This document shows positions 33,729-44,892 of a DNA stretch of 64,000 nt, one piece after another. Source of the DNA: Diadema setosum (lineage: Eukaryota > Echinodermata > Echinoidea > Diadematoida > Diadematidae). The notes under the pieces were generated by a model. The model searched no databases and was not told the DNA's origin. It saw nothing but the letters and a program-made list of their open reading frames with translations. The position numbers and the translations under genes are program-made. Location of the stretch: the NCBI RefSeq assembly GCF_964275005.1, contig NC_092689.1:7856200-7920199 (forward strand), in the 5' to 3' direction. How positions within the stretch are numbered: the stretch's first letter is position 1; each line of letters begins with the position of its first letter.

Positions 33729-34962
33729 AATAATGACTTACAGTGTATATTGTACCAAATCCACTCAGCAGAGTGTTAAAGGCGCATACACATTATAATA
33801 ACTCCAGTCACTGGATACATGTAGGCCTACAGAAAATGCCTAGTGGATATACGTAATTTGCATTCATCATCAGAGTCTAAAACATCCACCCTCTGCAAAC
33901 TGATGCATTTTGACAGGCAAGAACATGCAGTCTTCCTGCTGTAAATAAGGAGGAATTCATCCAACCAAATGTTACCAACAAAACTTTTGACTTTATAAGC
34001 AATGGAACAAAGGCAATAGAGCCTTCTAGACACACTTTGGTGGAATATATTCTTTCAACAGAGCATCAATAATGATGTAATTCTACCAATGAGGAAACAA
34101 GTGAGTACGGGCCACAAAGATCAGCACATACTGCATCTATTTCATACATGCAGTCCAAACTATGTCACATGTGGAGAAAAAAAAAAAGAATGAAAGTGAA
34201 AGTGCTTTTTTGGTTGGTAGCTGGAAATTTGGGGCTGACTCAGAGCACATGACAAAGCGGAACTGAATATTACAGAGGGTCTATCTTTCCATGTTTTTAT
34301 ATCGTTGAAGGGAAAATTCTGTTAACACACACAGAAATGCATTTAAACAGAATGTATTTCAATATGGAGATGGGAAAAAAGAGAGAAAGAGAGTAGATGC
34401 CTAACCAACTGCAACCACATAAGTTTGACATTTATAACTCATTACATCCAAAATGGAATTACATCTGTACACTAAACTGTGCATACTGTATAACATCATC
34501 TGCAGATCTATGAATGCTACAAAATGGACACTAGAGTAGCTTTGCTACTTACTTTCCTCAGCATTCAATACACAGGCACACCCTCTTGGAAAGTCCAATT
34601 CCCACCTTACAATGTAGCAGTGCCATCATCAATCACAACATACTGCTACATATAAAGATGCATACTTTATCAAAGCCTGTGCACACTATGGCAACTTCTT
34701 TTCTCCATGCAAAACAAAATAATGCCATGCATGGTATAGGAACACTCAGTATCAGTTTTCCATCCTCGTACAGCTGTATTCTTTGCCATCCCACTTTATA
34801 CCTGCACAAGTCATGCACCAGCTGCCAGTACCAACCTGGAACTTCATTAGGCATTACCGCCTGCATATAATGTACAAAGTGTATTACACAAATTGGGGAA
34901 CAGTGCATTGAATCTACATCTTTGTATCATTCGAAGAACAGGCTGAAGTGGATTGCCATTTG

Positions 34963-35095
34963 CGCTGCTGCACACTGGCACTGGCCGATGGTTCCTGACC
35001 AGTGAAAATCACTGTTAGACCAGTAACTTTCTCAAGAATGGAAAAGTAAAAAATGGTTAAACTGGGAACCTACTATGGGTTAGTGTGGAGTCCTG
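34963..35095. mobile_element. Short hAT-like MITE (family C, copy 3)
   Basis: Starts CGCTGCTGCACACTGGCACT, contains GACCAGTGAAAATCACTG and ends GGGTTAGTGTGGAGTCCTG. The same order is seen in copy 2 (28572-28743) and at the ends of the 48953-53154 element. Target duplication is no longer clear. Confidence 0.65.
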
Positions 35096-36111
35096 ATTTA
35101 AATGGCAGGCACTAATAGCCTCAATGTCAAATTGCAAATATAACATCTCGCAAAAATGTTTGTGAGCTCCTAATTTGCGAAAATAATCAGCCTTGTACTT
35201 GTACTTATTGTACAAGGCTCTTCTCAGGCTGATGCAAGTGGAAAATGGTGCATTTGTTGAGATTAATTAAGCTGATCAATGGAAACTGGGGAATCATATT
35301 GCATGCAATATGCCAATTTAGAAAGTGTTTTTTTCTTTGACCCCTCAATGTGAGGTACCAGGACAAAGTACTTTGTCATTTTCTGCAGCTCATGAATACG
35401 GTTCCATTTAAAAGTGCATGTGGGCAGAGGTGGAAAAAAAAAGTCTTTGAATTTTAGTTGCAGTAAAACTCCATACTAATGTGACATTATACGTGCACAT
35501 ATGCTATGTGCAATTATCAGTAGATTCGTCACGTTATGAATTGCTCAATTCTTTTTTTTTTTTTAGCATTAAAATATTTCATTGATAAATATATCTAATA
35601 GTGACATATTGCCAAACAGTAAAAAAATATGAAAATACTTTGTAACATCCTGACTTGCAAGGGGCCAGACTTGACTTGCATTCATGGTATTTTCTGGTTC
35701 CTATTCATTCACGTTTTCCATGCGACTGCATGTTTGTAAACATGTACGATGATTATTGGACATAAATTCATTTATTCATTCACATGTATGGAACTGAAAC
35801 ACACACAGGTGTAGTAAAGCAAATTGTCTGTTGACAATCCCACTGAAACATAATGTACAAGTGTACAATGCTCAAAATTTAATCGACTTGAACATTTGGA
35901 CAAAACCCACAAGGAACAAAGCTCAATTTTAATATTTGTCCACAGTTCTATATATTTTGTATATCAGCCAATTCTGCATTTTTGAGTTAAACATAATTTG
36001 CAACTTTATGAGGATATCGCAGTAACTGGTCACATCTCACTCAATGTAATTGTATGCCAGAGAACTCTTTACACATATTTATAGCATTGGATTTGTGATA
36101 CAGGATCCAAG

Positions 36112-36652
36112 ACCCCGTTTACAGTGCGAGGCTTGGCCGTGGCCGAGCCGCGGCTGAGCCCTCCTTCATTTCAATGTAAACGCGCAAAAGGCCAAATGCG
36201 AGGCCAAAATTGGCCGCGCATTTGGCCACGCTCTGAAGGTGGTCTCGGCCGCGGCCGAGCCCGGCCTCTTCTTGGTGTAAACGCAAACTGGGCCAAATGC
36301 GCGGCCAATTTTAGTCTGGCTTCCAGACCCTCTGCCCGTACTATTTCGCTATTCATGATATTAACCCCCTCAACGTCGAAAACTAGTATAGTTTAAGATG
36401 GTTTTGTCCTGCAAAGGATTTTTCCTACGGCAAAGACCTTTGCCCGAACGGCAACTTCGTCTCCACGGAATCATGTTGGCAAAGGGTCTGAAAACCAGGC
36501 TATACCAAATTGCGTTTGTTTACAAGCAGAGCGCAACTACGACAAAATATTGAAAGGTTTGAATTAAAAGCGCGGCCGAGCCCGGCAGTGTAAACGGACA
36601 AAATTGCGGGGCTCGGCCACGACCGAGCCCAGCCCCGTACTATAAACGGGGT
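36112..36652. mobile_element. GC-rich MITE of GGCCGAGCC palindromes
   Basis: TIRs ACCCCGTTTACAGTGCGAGG and, in reverse complement, ACCCCGTTTATAGTACGGGG, flanked by CCAAG on both sides (36107-36111 and 36653-36657). Subterminal DNA is dense in GGCCGAGCC and GGCCAAATGCG. The GC content is far above its surroundings. Non-coding; superfamily unknown. Confidence 0.75.
36312..36506. mobile_element. MITE nested in the GC-rich element
   Basis: The left end TAGTCTGGCTTCCAGACCCT and, in reverse complement, the right end TAGCCTGGTTTTCAGACCCT form TIRs around an AT-richer centre. It interrupts a run of GGCCAATTT...ACCAAATTGCG belonging to the host element. Confidence 0.65.
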
Positions 36653-38414
36653 CCAAGTCTATGTCCCCTTTAATTGTTAGCTGAGAAACAGAAGGGCATT
36701 ATTGTATTGTATTTTGGGGGGGGGGGCAAGGGATACTGAGTTGTCTGGTATCACATTGCTATCAAATTATAGATCTCCTCTACATTAAGGTGTCAAATAT
36801 TTTTAATTACTTTAATTTTCAGTAAAATTCTAAAAATCAAAATCAAAAGGGTGCTCTAGCTTACTCAATATTTGGAAAATACTTATAAATCTACCCATTT
36901 TTAATTATATACACTTTTTATTTCATGAAAATTGATTGCTCCGTTTTCATTTACACTCATACTTTTAATAGAAGGTGATAGTGTCCTGGTTCCCAGCTAA
37001 TAATAATTGTGCACACTCAACCGAGACAACTCCAATTTTGAGTGCTAATGGTGTGGCAGGGTAAAGTCCTTGTACAAAGTGAAGGCAGCTGTGCATCAGT
37101 TTAATGCCTATTTGTACTGGTACATGTACACGTATGTAGTCACCGTGCTATGTCAAGAATGAAATATATAGCTTGAAGCAAAGTGAACCTTCAAGTTTAT
37201 TTCACACGATAACAGTTCAAGCCGAGTCATTTTCTCAGCATAAAGCATAATACAGGAGCGTGAGTTACCACTGGAAAAAAAAATAGTCACATAAGCTCAC
37301 ATATTTCTGTGCAGATGTAGAAAACAATGAAAATAACCTGAAAATCACAAACAACAAAAAAGCTCAATTCTCACATCCCTGATAATATTGTAGTTGTGTG
37401 AATTCTCACATCCCTGATAATTTAAGCTTTTGTGACCGCAAACACGACAATTACGCAGAAAATATCAGACATGTACAGGACTATGTACATGTACATGTAC
37501 ATACATAAACAATGCAAGATACATAAAGGGGAAACAGCCTATAAAAATACAAATGTAGTTTGGAAGACTACGGGTATCCTTACAATGTATATTTAGGGAA
37601 GAAAAATGCCCGCTGTTTAAACACACACATAAAGACAAACAAACCACTATTGAACTCTCATGATCAGGAATATTTACAGGGCTCGATAACAGCAGTAAAT
37701 CAATAAGGTCATGTGCGTGATATTTTCAGACACTTCAGTGCTGCAGATTCAATACACACGTAATTGATAACAGTGTATGCAATCAATATACAAGGTTGTA
37801 TTTAACATATCACAGAGTGTGACAAAAGGGCACAAGCTCGTACTATCAGCTTCTCTGAGAAGAAATTGTGATTATTTTTAAGGGCTACGAGAAACAGAAA
37901 AACATGGTATGACCAAGTTTTGTCTAGTTCTCTCAGTTAGGCCTACATGTTCACCGTGAATGTAACACCGGTGGATGAGAACGAAATCAAACAAACAGGA
38001 TGGTAGAGCTGAAATCAGCGTTAAAACTTTTCATCTCAATACACACTAATGACTATTTACCTCCGGAATTTTCAGCTGCCAGTGTTACAGCTTCCAACAA
38101 CAGACTGGTAGCCCATCTTTTAATCATGTACAGTAATGGACAATAAGCAGGTCATAGACTTTCAAAAAAAAAAAAAAATTATTTTCATTGTGCGATATTT
38201 ATAAAGGTGGAAACGACACTGATCCTCTGTAGGTATCTTTCATTGTTTTGTACACACATTTCAATGCATCCAAACTGATCTGATTTGATGTAAAGATGTC
38301 TGCAATTCAGCCTGTGGGCTGCCATGGATGATTTTGACCTTTCAATCAAACCCCAAGGTATCTCCCCCCCCCCCCCCCACACACACACACACGAGGAAGC
38401 TTCTGAGTTGTTAG

Positions 38415-38505
38415 AATTAATAATAATAATAATTATAATTATAATTATAATAATAACAACAATAATAATAATATAATAATAATAATAATAATAATAACAA
38501 TCATA
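38415..38505. repeat. (AAT/ATT)n microsatellite
   Basis: Imperfect AAT and ATT units directly adjoining the tail of a SINE, as if grown from its A/T-rich end. Confidence 0.85.
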
Positions 38506-38512
38506 ACAATCA

Positions 38513-38743
38513 TAAGGTCTTATTTATCCAGGGTAGCCTCCCTCTTCAGTGTTGCCACTGCTCTACCAGAGGGCCCTGCCAATGTTATTACCCTAGCATT
38601 GCCAGGTACCCATTTATACACCTGGGTTGAGAGGGAGATTGTGGGTAAAAACAGCTTGTCCAAGGACGTAAGCACTGGGTGGGAATTGAACTCAGGTACT
38701 CCAATTGGGAGTTGGGATTCTTTTCCACTATGCTACAGTTCCA
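38513..38743 (-). mobile_element. tRNA-derived SINE, copy 2
   Basis: Same family as 18941-19168: shared body words on the plus strand are CCAGGGTAGCCTCC, CAGTGTTGCCACTGCTCTAC, CAGAGGGCCCTGCCA and CTTGTCCAAGGACGTA. The tRNA-like head is more decayed (B-box region GAGTTCAATTCCC). The tail abuts the AAT microsatellite. Confidence 0.8.
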
Positions 38744-39264
38744 CAACTGAAAATTCAATGACCTGGTGGATACCTTTGTTGAAATATTTGGGAAATTGTA
38801 CAGCAAAGACAGGAATTCAGGGAAATTTTGAACAGCTACATTTGTACATTGTGGTATATGTCACCTTTGTTATTGTTTTGCCTGTGCATGGTATTTGTCA
38901 CTTTCGCTATTGTTTTGCATACAGTGCGTCTTCACTATGAAGAAAGTCTTTGAAGACGGACGGAGCCAGGGATGGGATGGGGGGGGGGGAGGGAAGAAAT
39001 TTTAGTAATTCTGAAATTGAAATTAAATGATTTGGTGCACAATTGTAACTGTAACATTTCATCTTTAAACCTTAATACAGCCCCCGCCACAACCATTATA
39101 CATTATACAAGTAGTTTACATTAATTATATTCTGTAAGTAAACACTGTCTGTGCAAGGTGAGCAGGGTGCAATGTACAATTTATAATAAAAACAATCACT
39201 TACAATAAGTAGCCCCCAAACATGTACAAGACCTTGCACTATATGGTGTAAAGTTTTGAAAGTA

Positions 39265-40119
39265 CAGTATTCATCGCATAATCGGGACAGGTTGGGAGTA
39301 GCAAACACGGCCCCTTTAAGCGGGGTGCCCGATTTCGCGATGAGCACTCACCATACACTAACGGCATAAGACATGTACATTTTGTAGTGCACACTCACAC
39401 ACACACACACATGCATACTGACGTACTGTACATGTACATGAATACACAACCACGCTACCCCTCGGCGCGACCCTCTAGCTGTCCCTGCATTCTCGCAATG
39501 ATGTAGAGTAATCGCAACCAGGTTCTTCTTCTGTCGTCTCTCTTCGAACACAAAATATGTGGATTAAAAGCTAGCACTTTCTTAAACATTCGTAGAATTC
39601 TTGGACATGTAGGGCGTTCTGTATAAATACATATCCACAACCATGGGAAATGATTACCCAGAACTGATGTGGGAACGTCAATGAAAAGTCCTTCAATCAT
39701 TCAATCATCACGGCTTGATTGTTTACTTGCCGCGATCACTGCACTGTACATGTGTTGTAGCGATCTGGCTCGCCATATATACACATGTACAGAAAAGCGA
39801 AGGCGGGCAGCGAGCTGAAATGTACGTGTACTGGATGGACGGAGGTCAAAACACACCAGTCGGAAGCTTGCTTTGTAAGTTTGATGTAAACGACAACTGA
39901 TAGGGAATCTTTGAAATATTGTTGTGGTATTTTGGTAGATTTTTTTGTGTAAAATATCAACAAAATCAAAGATCGCTTGAAGAAAAATTGTCCCGTTTAT
40001 CAGAGGTCCCCGTCCGATTATCCAGTGAAAATAACGTGCATTGGAAATGTTTCTGGGAAGCGTATGTCATTTAAGCAAGGTTCCCGATTATCAGATGCCC
40101 GATTATGCGATGAATACTG
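39265..40119. mobile_element. Pogo/Tigger-like non-autonomous element, TIR CAGTATTCATCGC
   Basis: TIRs CAGTATTCATCGCATAATCG and CGATTATGCGATGAATACTG, flanked by TA on each side, with subterminal CCCGATTATCAG words. 855 bp, no transposase frame. TA target and CAG ends place it in the Tc1/mariner-pogo group by inference. Confidence 0.8.
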
Positions 40120-40856
40120 TACTACAGTGTAAGTATGCGTTTCCTCTACAGAGCTGAGGAACGGAATCTCCAGATGTGTCATGTGTTTCCTCAGACCTGT
40201 GTTATAATTCTGCAGGAAATAAGCCAGATACTGTATAATCTTTGAAAGTGTTTCTTTTTCGCAAAATTTCTGGCAACCTTTGACAAATAGCAGCTTTGCA
40301 GCACACGCACCACACAGTTTGATTTTTGCCTATTTTTGTTCATCACAATACAAAATGGACGAACTAGTGAATGTGATTTCCAATGAGAGAGGGAGAGAGA
40401 GAGAGAAAGGATTGTCCTGTATAGGTGCTATTACCACATTCTGAATACTACATTCTCATGCATGCAGCTGGCACAAATTCCATTTTAAGATTTTCTTTCA
40501 AGGAGAGTTTTAAGTGAATGAATTCTTTGTACATGTGTACAAAACGTACAAGGTACAAGTTATGGTCTATTGTATTTCTACAACACTGGACAAAATTTTC
40601 CGTAGTGCACATGTAATTGATGTGTGTCTACTACACTCATGGGAGACTGGCTACATGTACATGTATTTCAAGCACTCTTTAAACATTTTAATAGAATTTT
40701 TGAACAACAAATCTGTGTATTTAGTGCACAAACTGGCCTCTTCTTGCGTGCTGTAAGTTCATGTCATACTTTTGATGTCTAAAGATAGGTAATTTTTGCT
40801 GTATCATGTACCATACATAACAAAGGAATCGTTGAAGTTTTGACCCAATTTTGGCA

Positions 40857-41014
40857 AGAGTTCCTTTTGAGACAGCCACCCAAAAGTGGGTGCGTGCATG
40901 ACGTGCATCCGTGCGTATCGCAAGCAATAGGCTAGGTACAGTTGTATACACTGGTATAGATCTGCACTGATTTAGTACTAGTGATTGGGGTGGCTGTCTC
41001 AAAAGGAAGTCTTT
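40857..41014. mobile_element. Small MITE with GAGACAGCCACCC ends
   Basis: Left AGAGTTCCTTTTGAGACAGC and, in reverse complement, right AGACTTCCTTTTGAGACAGC. The interior is short and non-coding. Confidence 0.7.
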
Positions 41015-42606
41015 CCCAAATTTTATCTATGATGGATATTTTTGAAGATTTAAAGTTAGAAACCTATACATAATGTACCTCCTTGAAATTACTAGAAAAC
41101 CATGCATAAGAAGCACAACTGACCTGTCAGTTGACTGTGAAGTGACATACATCAGCTACTTGTAGTTGTAGTGACCACTGTACTAGATATCTACCTAGAG
41201 TAGGACCTACTAGATATCTACTCTCATAAGTTCTACAAGTACATTGGCATGCATGCTATAATATAATTAATGAAAAATTGGGACTTCTCACGCATGGAAC
41301 AGAATACATACCACAAGAATATTTAAAATTGTAAATGGTTACGAGTAGTTCACATTGCGGATTGGCATTGCGGCATCAACCGCGCGCTGTCGACCAGCCC
41401 GCCCCCTGGCCGGGTGGCGCATGTCCGCGTGCGTGTAGGCTGTTGCTGCAATACCGTGCCAATAGTGTGGTAAACAAATAGGCCCTAGATGATTCTAGTT
41501 ACAACAATTCAGTCAGTGTTCTAGGCCTATAATTCTTCCACATGCTCGACTTAAGAAAGCAAGTTTTTACAAAATAAATTCACCTTCTTTTTAAGTTGAT
41601 AGAGTGCAGGCAACAGAGATAAAGGTTTCTCAGTGAAGCAGTCCAGTAGTTCGAGATCACTCATCAGCAAAACAAAAAGAATAGAGCGCACGTAACGTAC
41701 GTTTTACGTACACGTATCAGTATACGTACACAATACAGCTCTATGACGTACACGTGTATGTAGTACAGTACTTGAACTTCCCCTTTTGGTTCTACAAGTT
41801 GTATGTAAGTGGCATGGGATGATGCGATGGCGACCACTGATCTCATATGCTGCCCTCAACGCTTGAAGTGCTTGTGCGACAGGGGAATTACCCCGCTGGA
41901 GGCAACGTCAACGACAGCGTGATTTGTGAGGATATACTAGATAAGTACGCAAGGCCTAAAAATTGTACCTCATATCATTATTTAATATGGCTCAGTGAAT
42001 TAACTTATACATTATGCCATAATCTCTTTCTACTTTCCATGACTACCGAGTCTGTCAAATTAGCCATGAATTTCACACCTTATGGATCAGTGGTCTTTCC
42101 AAACACGCTCACATAATTTTGCTGTCAAGCTTTCACTCACGCTTCGCAAAATAAAACAAAACAAAACCAAACAAAACAAAACAAAACAAAACACATGGGC
42201 GATCCGACCCTAAAAAGTCACATTTGGGACATTATTTTTGTTTGTGTGTTTGTTTGTTTCTTAATCAAAATACCGATCTAGCACGATTTACAAAGCTCCT
42301 TACAACTCGTCGGAGGGGGACACTCGAGAAATAATATACGCGGAGGCTGTGACTTTATCTTTACCTCAAGGCGGTTATTCAGCCCCAAAAGGCGAGCTCG
42401 AGGACTGGTATGGACTACTAATACTTTTGTAAGTCCATTCGTGAGATATCGTCTTCTCGCCACACTTCGGGTACAAGAAGGTGAGAAAGCGAGTTGCGAG
42501 ATTTCGTCTTATCGACTTCTCGGGTTAGAGATTAGAAGGCAATGATGTAAAAGAACAAAATTTCATCGTCATTATTATCTCGACTAGCTTTCTAAGGACC
42601 CGAAAT

Positions 42607-42832
<226 letters not shown>

Positions 42833-42879
42833 GTACTTATCATGCGCCAATTCCACATGACTAATGTGCTCAAGGCGCC

Positions 42880-43000
42880 AGAAGGAATTCCGTAAAGGGG
42901 GGGTTGCAAAATTAAAGGGGTGCATGCACCCCCTCCATTTTTCCTTTTATTTCTTTTGTTTTAACAAAAAATAAGGGGCGTCCGGTGCGCTACTGAAGAG
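42880..43000. mobile_element. Degenerate copy of the GGGGCG...CGCTACTG element
   Basis: Shares CGTAAAGGGGGGG, TTTTATTTCTTTTGTTTTAAC and the right end GCGCTACTG with the clearer copy at 43055-43217. The left end is lost. Confidence 0.45.
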
Positions 43001-43054
43001 GAATTCTCCTATCTCGCCTTCCTTTATATACTCGGTGAAATATATAGGTCTCTT

Positions 43055-43217
43055 CAGGGGCGTATCCAGGAAATCTGTAAAGGGGGGGGGGCGCAGCTAA
43101 TATTTCTGGTGCCACTTCCGGGTTTCATTTCATTTGGTTTTTTTTTTTTTTTCTTTTGTTTTTAACGAAAAATAAAGGGGGCGTGCGCCGGTTGCGCCCC
43201 CTCTGGATCCGCTACTG
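43055..43217. mobile_element. Small hAT-like MITE
   Basis: The left end CAGGGGCGTATCCAGG and, in reverse complement, the right end CAGTAGCGGATCCAGAGG are typical hAT-style termini. CTCTT occurs on both flanks. 163 bp, non-coding. Confidence 0.6.
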
Positions 43218-43506
43218 CTCTTGTTGTTAGTCTCACTGCGTGCGCTTCTATACTCCTTGGTTCGTCTGACTGCTTATTTTTCATAATTACAATGTATGCT
43301 CTAGGGATTTGGATGAAAGTATAACGGCCTATGCCTGTCACTTGCAATAACAAAACACATCGTATTGAAATATCCGGAGAAGTTTCTTGCAGAAAAAAAA
43401 AAAAAAAAATGTATTTGAGGTTTGCATGCGCGCAATAAAATGCGTGCTCTAGTTTCTGCCAAGGTAAGACGACGCGCCGCGCAGCTGAGGGTTTATGACA
43501 TAACAA

Positions 43507-44150
43507 AGGCTTCTATATTGGGAAATCGGGCGACTTTCACCACACAATGCTATTAGTATTGTATAGGTGCAAATCACTGATATCTCTTCTTCTTCTTCTT
43601 CTTCTGATTAAGTCTGCCTCCTTCAATAGACTGAAGATTCTTGCAGACTGGTGCTATTTACATTATAATACAATTTATTTACAGATATTTACAAGCACAT
43701 AGAAAATGTGACGAAAATAACTAGCCACTGTAATCAACCGTTAGACGGTTTCAAAATGATCCCACAGATGGCGCTGAAACAATTTCTGACGACAGGGAAT
43801 TCCAGTTCCTTACAGTTCTTGGGAAGAACGAATGGCGATGCGATTCAGTTCCCGAATATGGTACCTGATAGGAGTGTGGTTGCGAGGCTCTCGTCAACTG
43901 AGTAGCCTGTTTGATGATATAGCTTATAGTCCTGTGCTGAAAGAGGAGTAAGATTATTGTGTATTTTGTACATCATAATTATCTCTATGGAAAAACAAGA
44001 TCGGCGGTGGAAATGAGCTGCATGCTTGGCGGAGGTCTGCGCTCTCAGAGTGCTTTTCTAGTTGGTTTGTTTGTTCGTTTGTTAATAGTTTGTCCGTTTG
44101 CAAAATAACTCAAAAAGTAGTTAACGGATTTGGATGAAACTTGCAATTTT
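43507..44150. repeat. Dispersed repeat fragments related to 26500-26890
   Basis: GGCTTCTATATTGGGAAAT near 43509, and GTGGAAATGAGCTGC, GGCGGAGGTCTGCGCTCTC and GGATTTGGATGAAACTTGCA at 44005-44145. Same words and order as the 26.5-26.9 kb copy, with other sequence between them. Confidence 0.5.
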
Positions 44151-44646
44151 AATCCTTCTTTCTTTCTTTTTTTTTCTTTCTTGTCTTTGTGATTGTTTTT
44201 TGTTTGATGTCCCTATTGTAAAAAGTTCCTTTTTATCCATACCTTCTTGATTGTAACAGTTGTTAGGGCCTAGATACGGTATGTTTTTTTACAGTTTTTT
44301 TTTTTTTTTTTTTTTTTGAAGATAGTATTTAATCAGCTAAGGACCCTTCATTTTACAAGCTTGCTCTTTCTAGGATCTTCCCGTCAGTCTTTTTTTTTTT
44401 TCCTGTGCATTCTGCTTAATTTACATGTGCTTGTTAATCCAAATGCGTTATGTTGTACAGAAGGGAGAAAGATGAATAAACCCCAAGTATGTCATGAACT
44501 TGAACATGCATGCAGGGTATAGTACTAATATCAGTAACTGCCTCGACGCTGCTCTAACAACAACCCATCTCTTCACGAGCTACAATATTGTGTACTTTTG
44601 GCGAATATCATGTGGGAAAAGAAATTCCGGCCTACCGGCATTTAGT

Positions 44647-44659
44647 CGGCCATCTTTAG
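44647..44659 (+). promoter_or_regulatory. atp5pb: YY1-like site in the presumed ATP5PB promoter
   Basis: CGGCCATCTTTAG fits the YY1 core (GCCATCTT), a frequent promoter element of nuclear genes for mitochondrial proteins. It lies 234 bases before the start codon in a locally CpG-richer segment. The transcription start is not determined. Confidence 0.35.
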
Positions 44660-44892
44660 CGTACGGTGCTCGTCCGTCGTTTTATCCCAAGTGTGCAACG
44701 CATTCGATTGTACAGCAGCGGCGCAGTACATGTACATGCGTAGTTGTACTATGCACAGAACTCTGCATGCATGCAATGCATGCATGCATATATGCCGCAC
44801 GCATGTCGCACGCACGAACGATCAACGAGATACCTTGATTTAGCTGTGGCCTGTGCCGGGTTACCCGAGTGGAGCTTGAAAGGGTGTCGAAA

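Larger units (their letters stand above)
31819..36111. other. Intergenic DNA, no gene recognised
   Basis: Contains an AAT microsatellite, a foldback at 33568-33728, a hAT-like MITE at 34963-35095 and a block shared with 46.1-46.2 kb (32990-33080). No coding exon identified. Confidence 0.45.
36653..39264. other. Intergenic DNA with simple repeats and one SINE
   Basis: No coding exon recognised. Contains an AAT/ATT array (38415-38505) next to a SINE, and C/CA tracts near 38365-38395. Confidence 0.45.
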
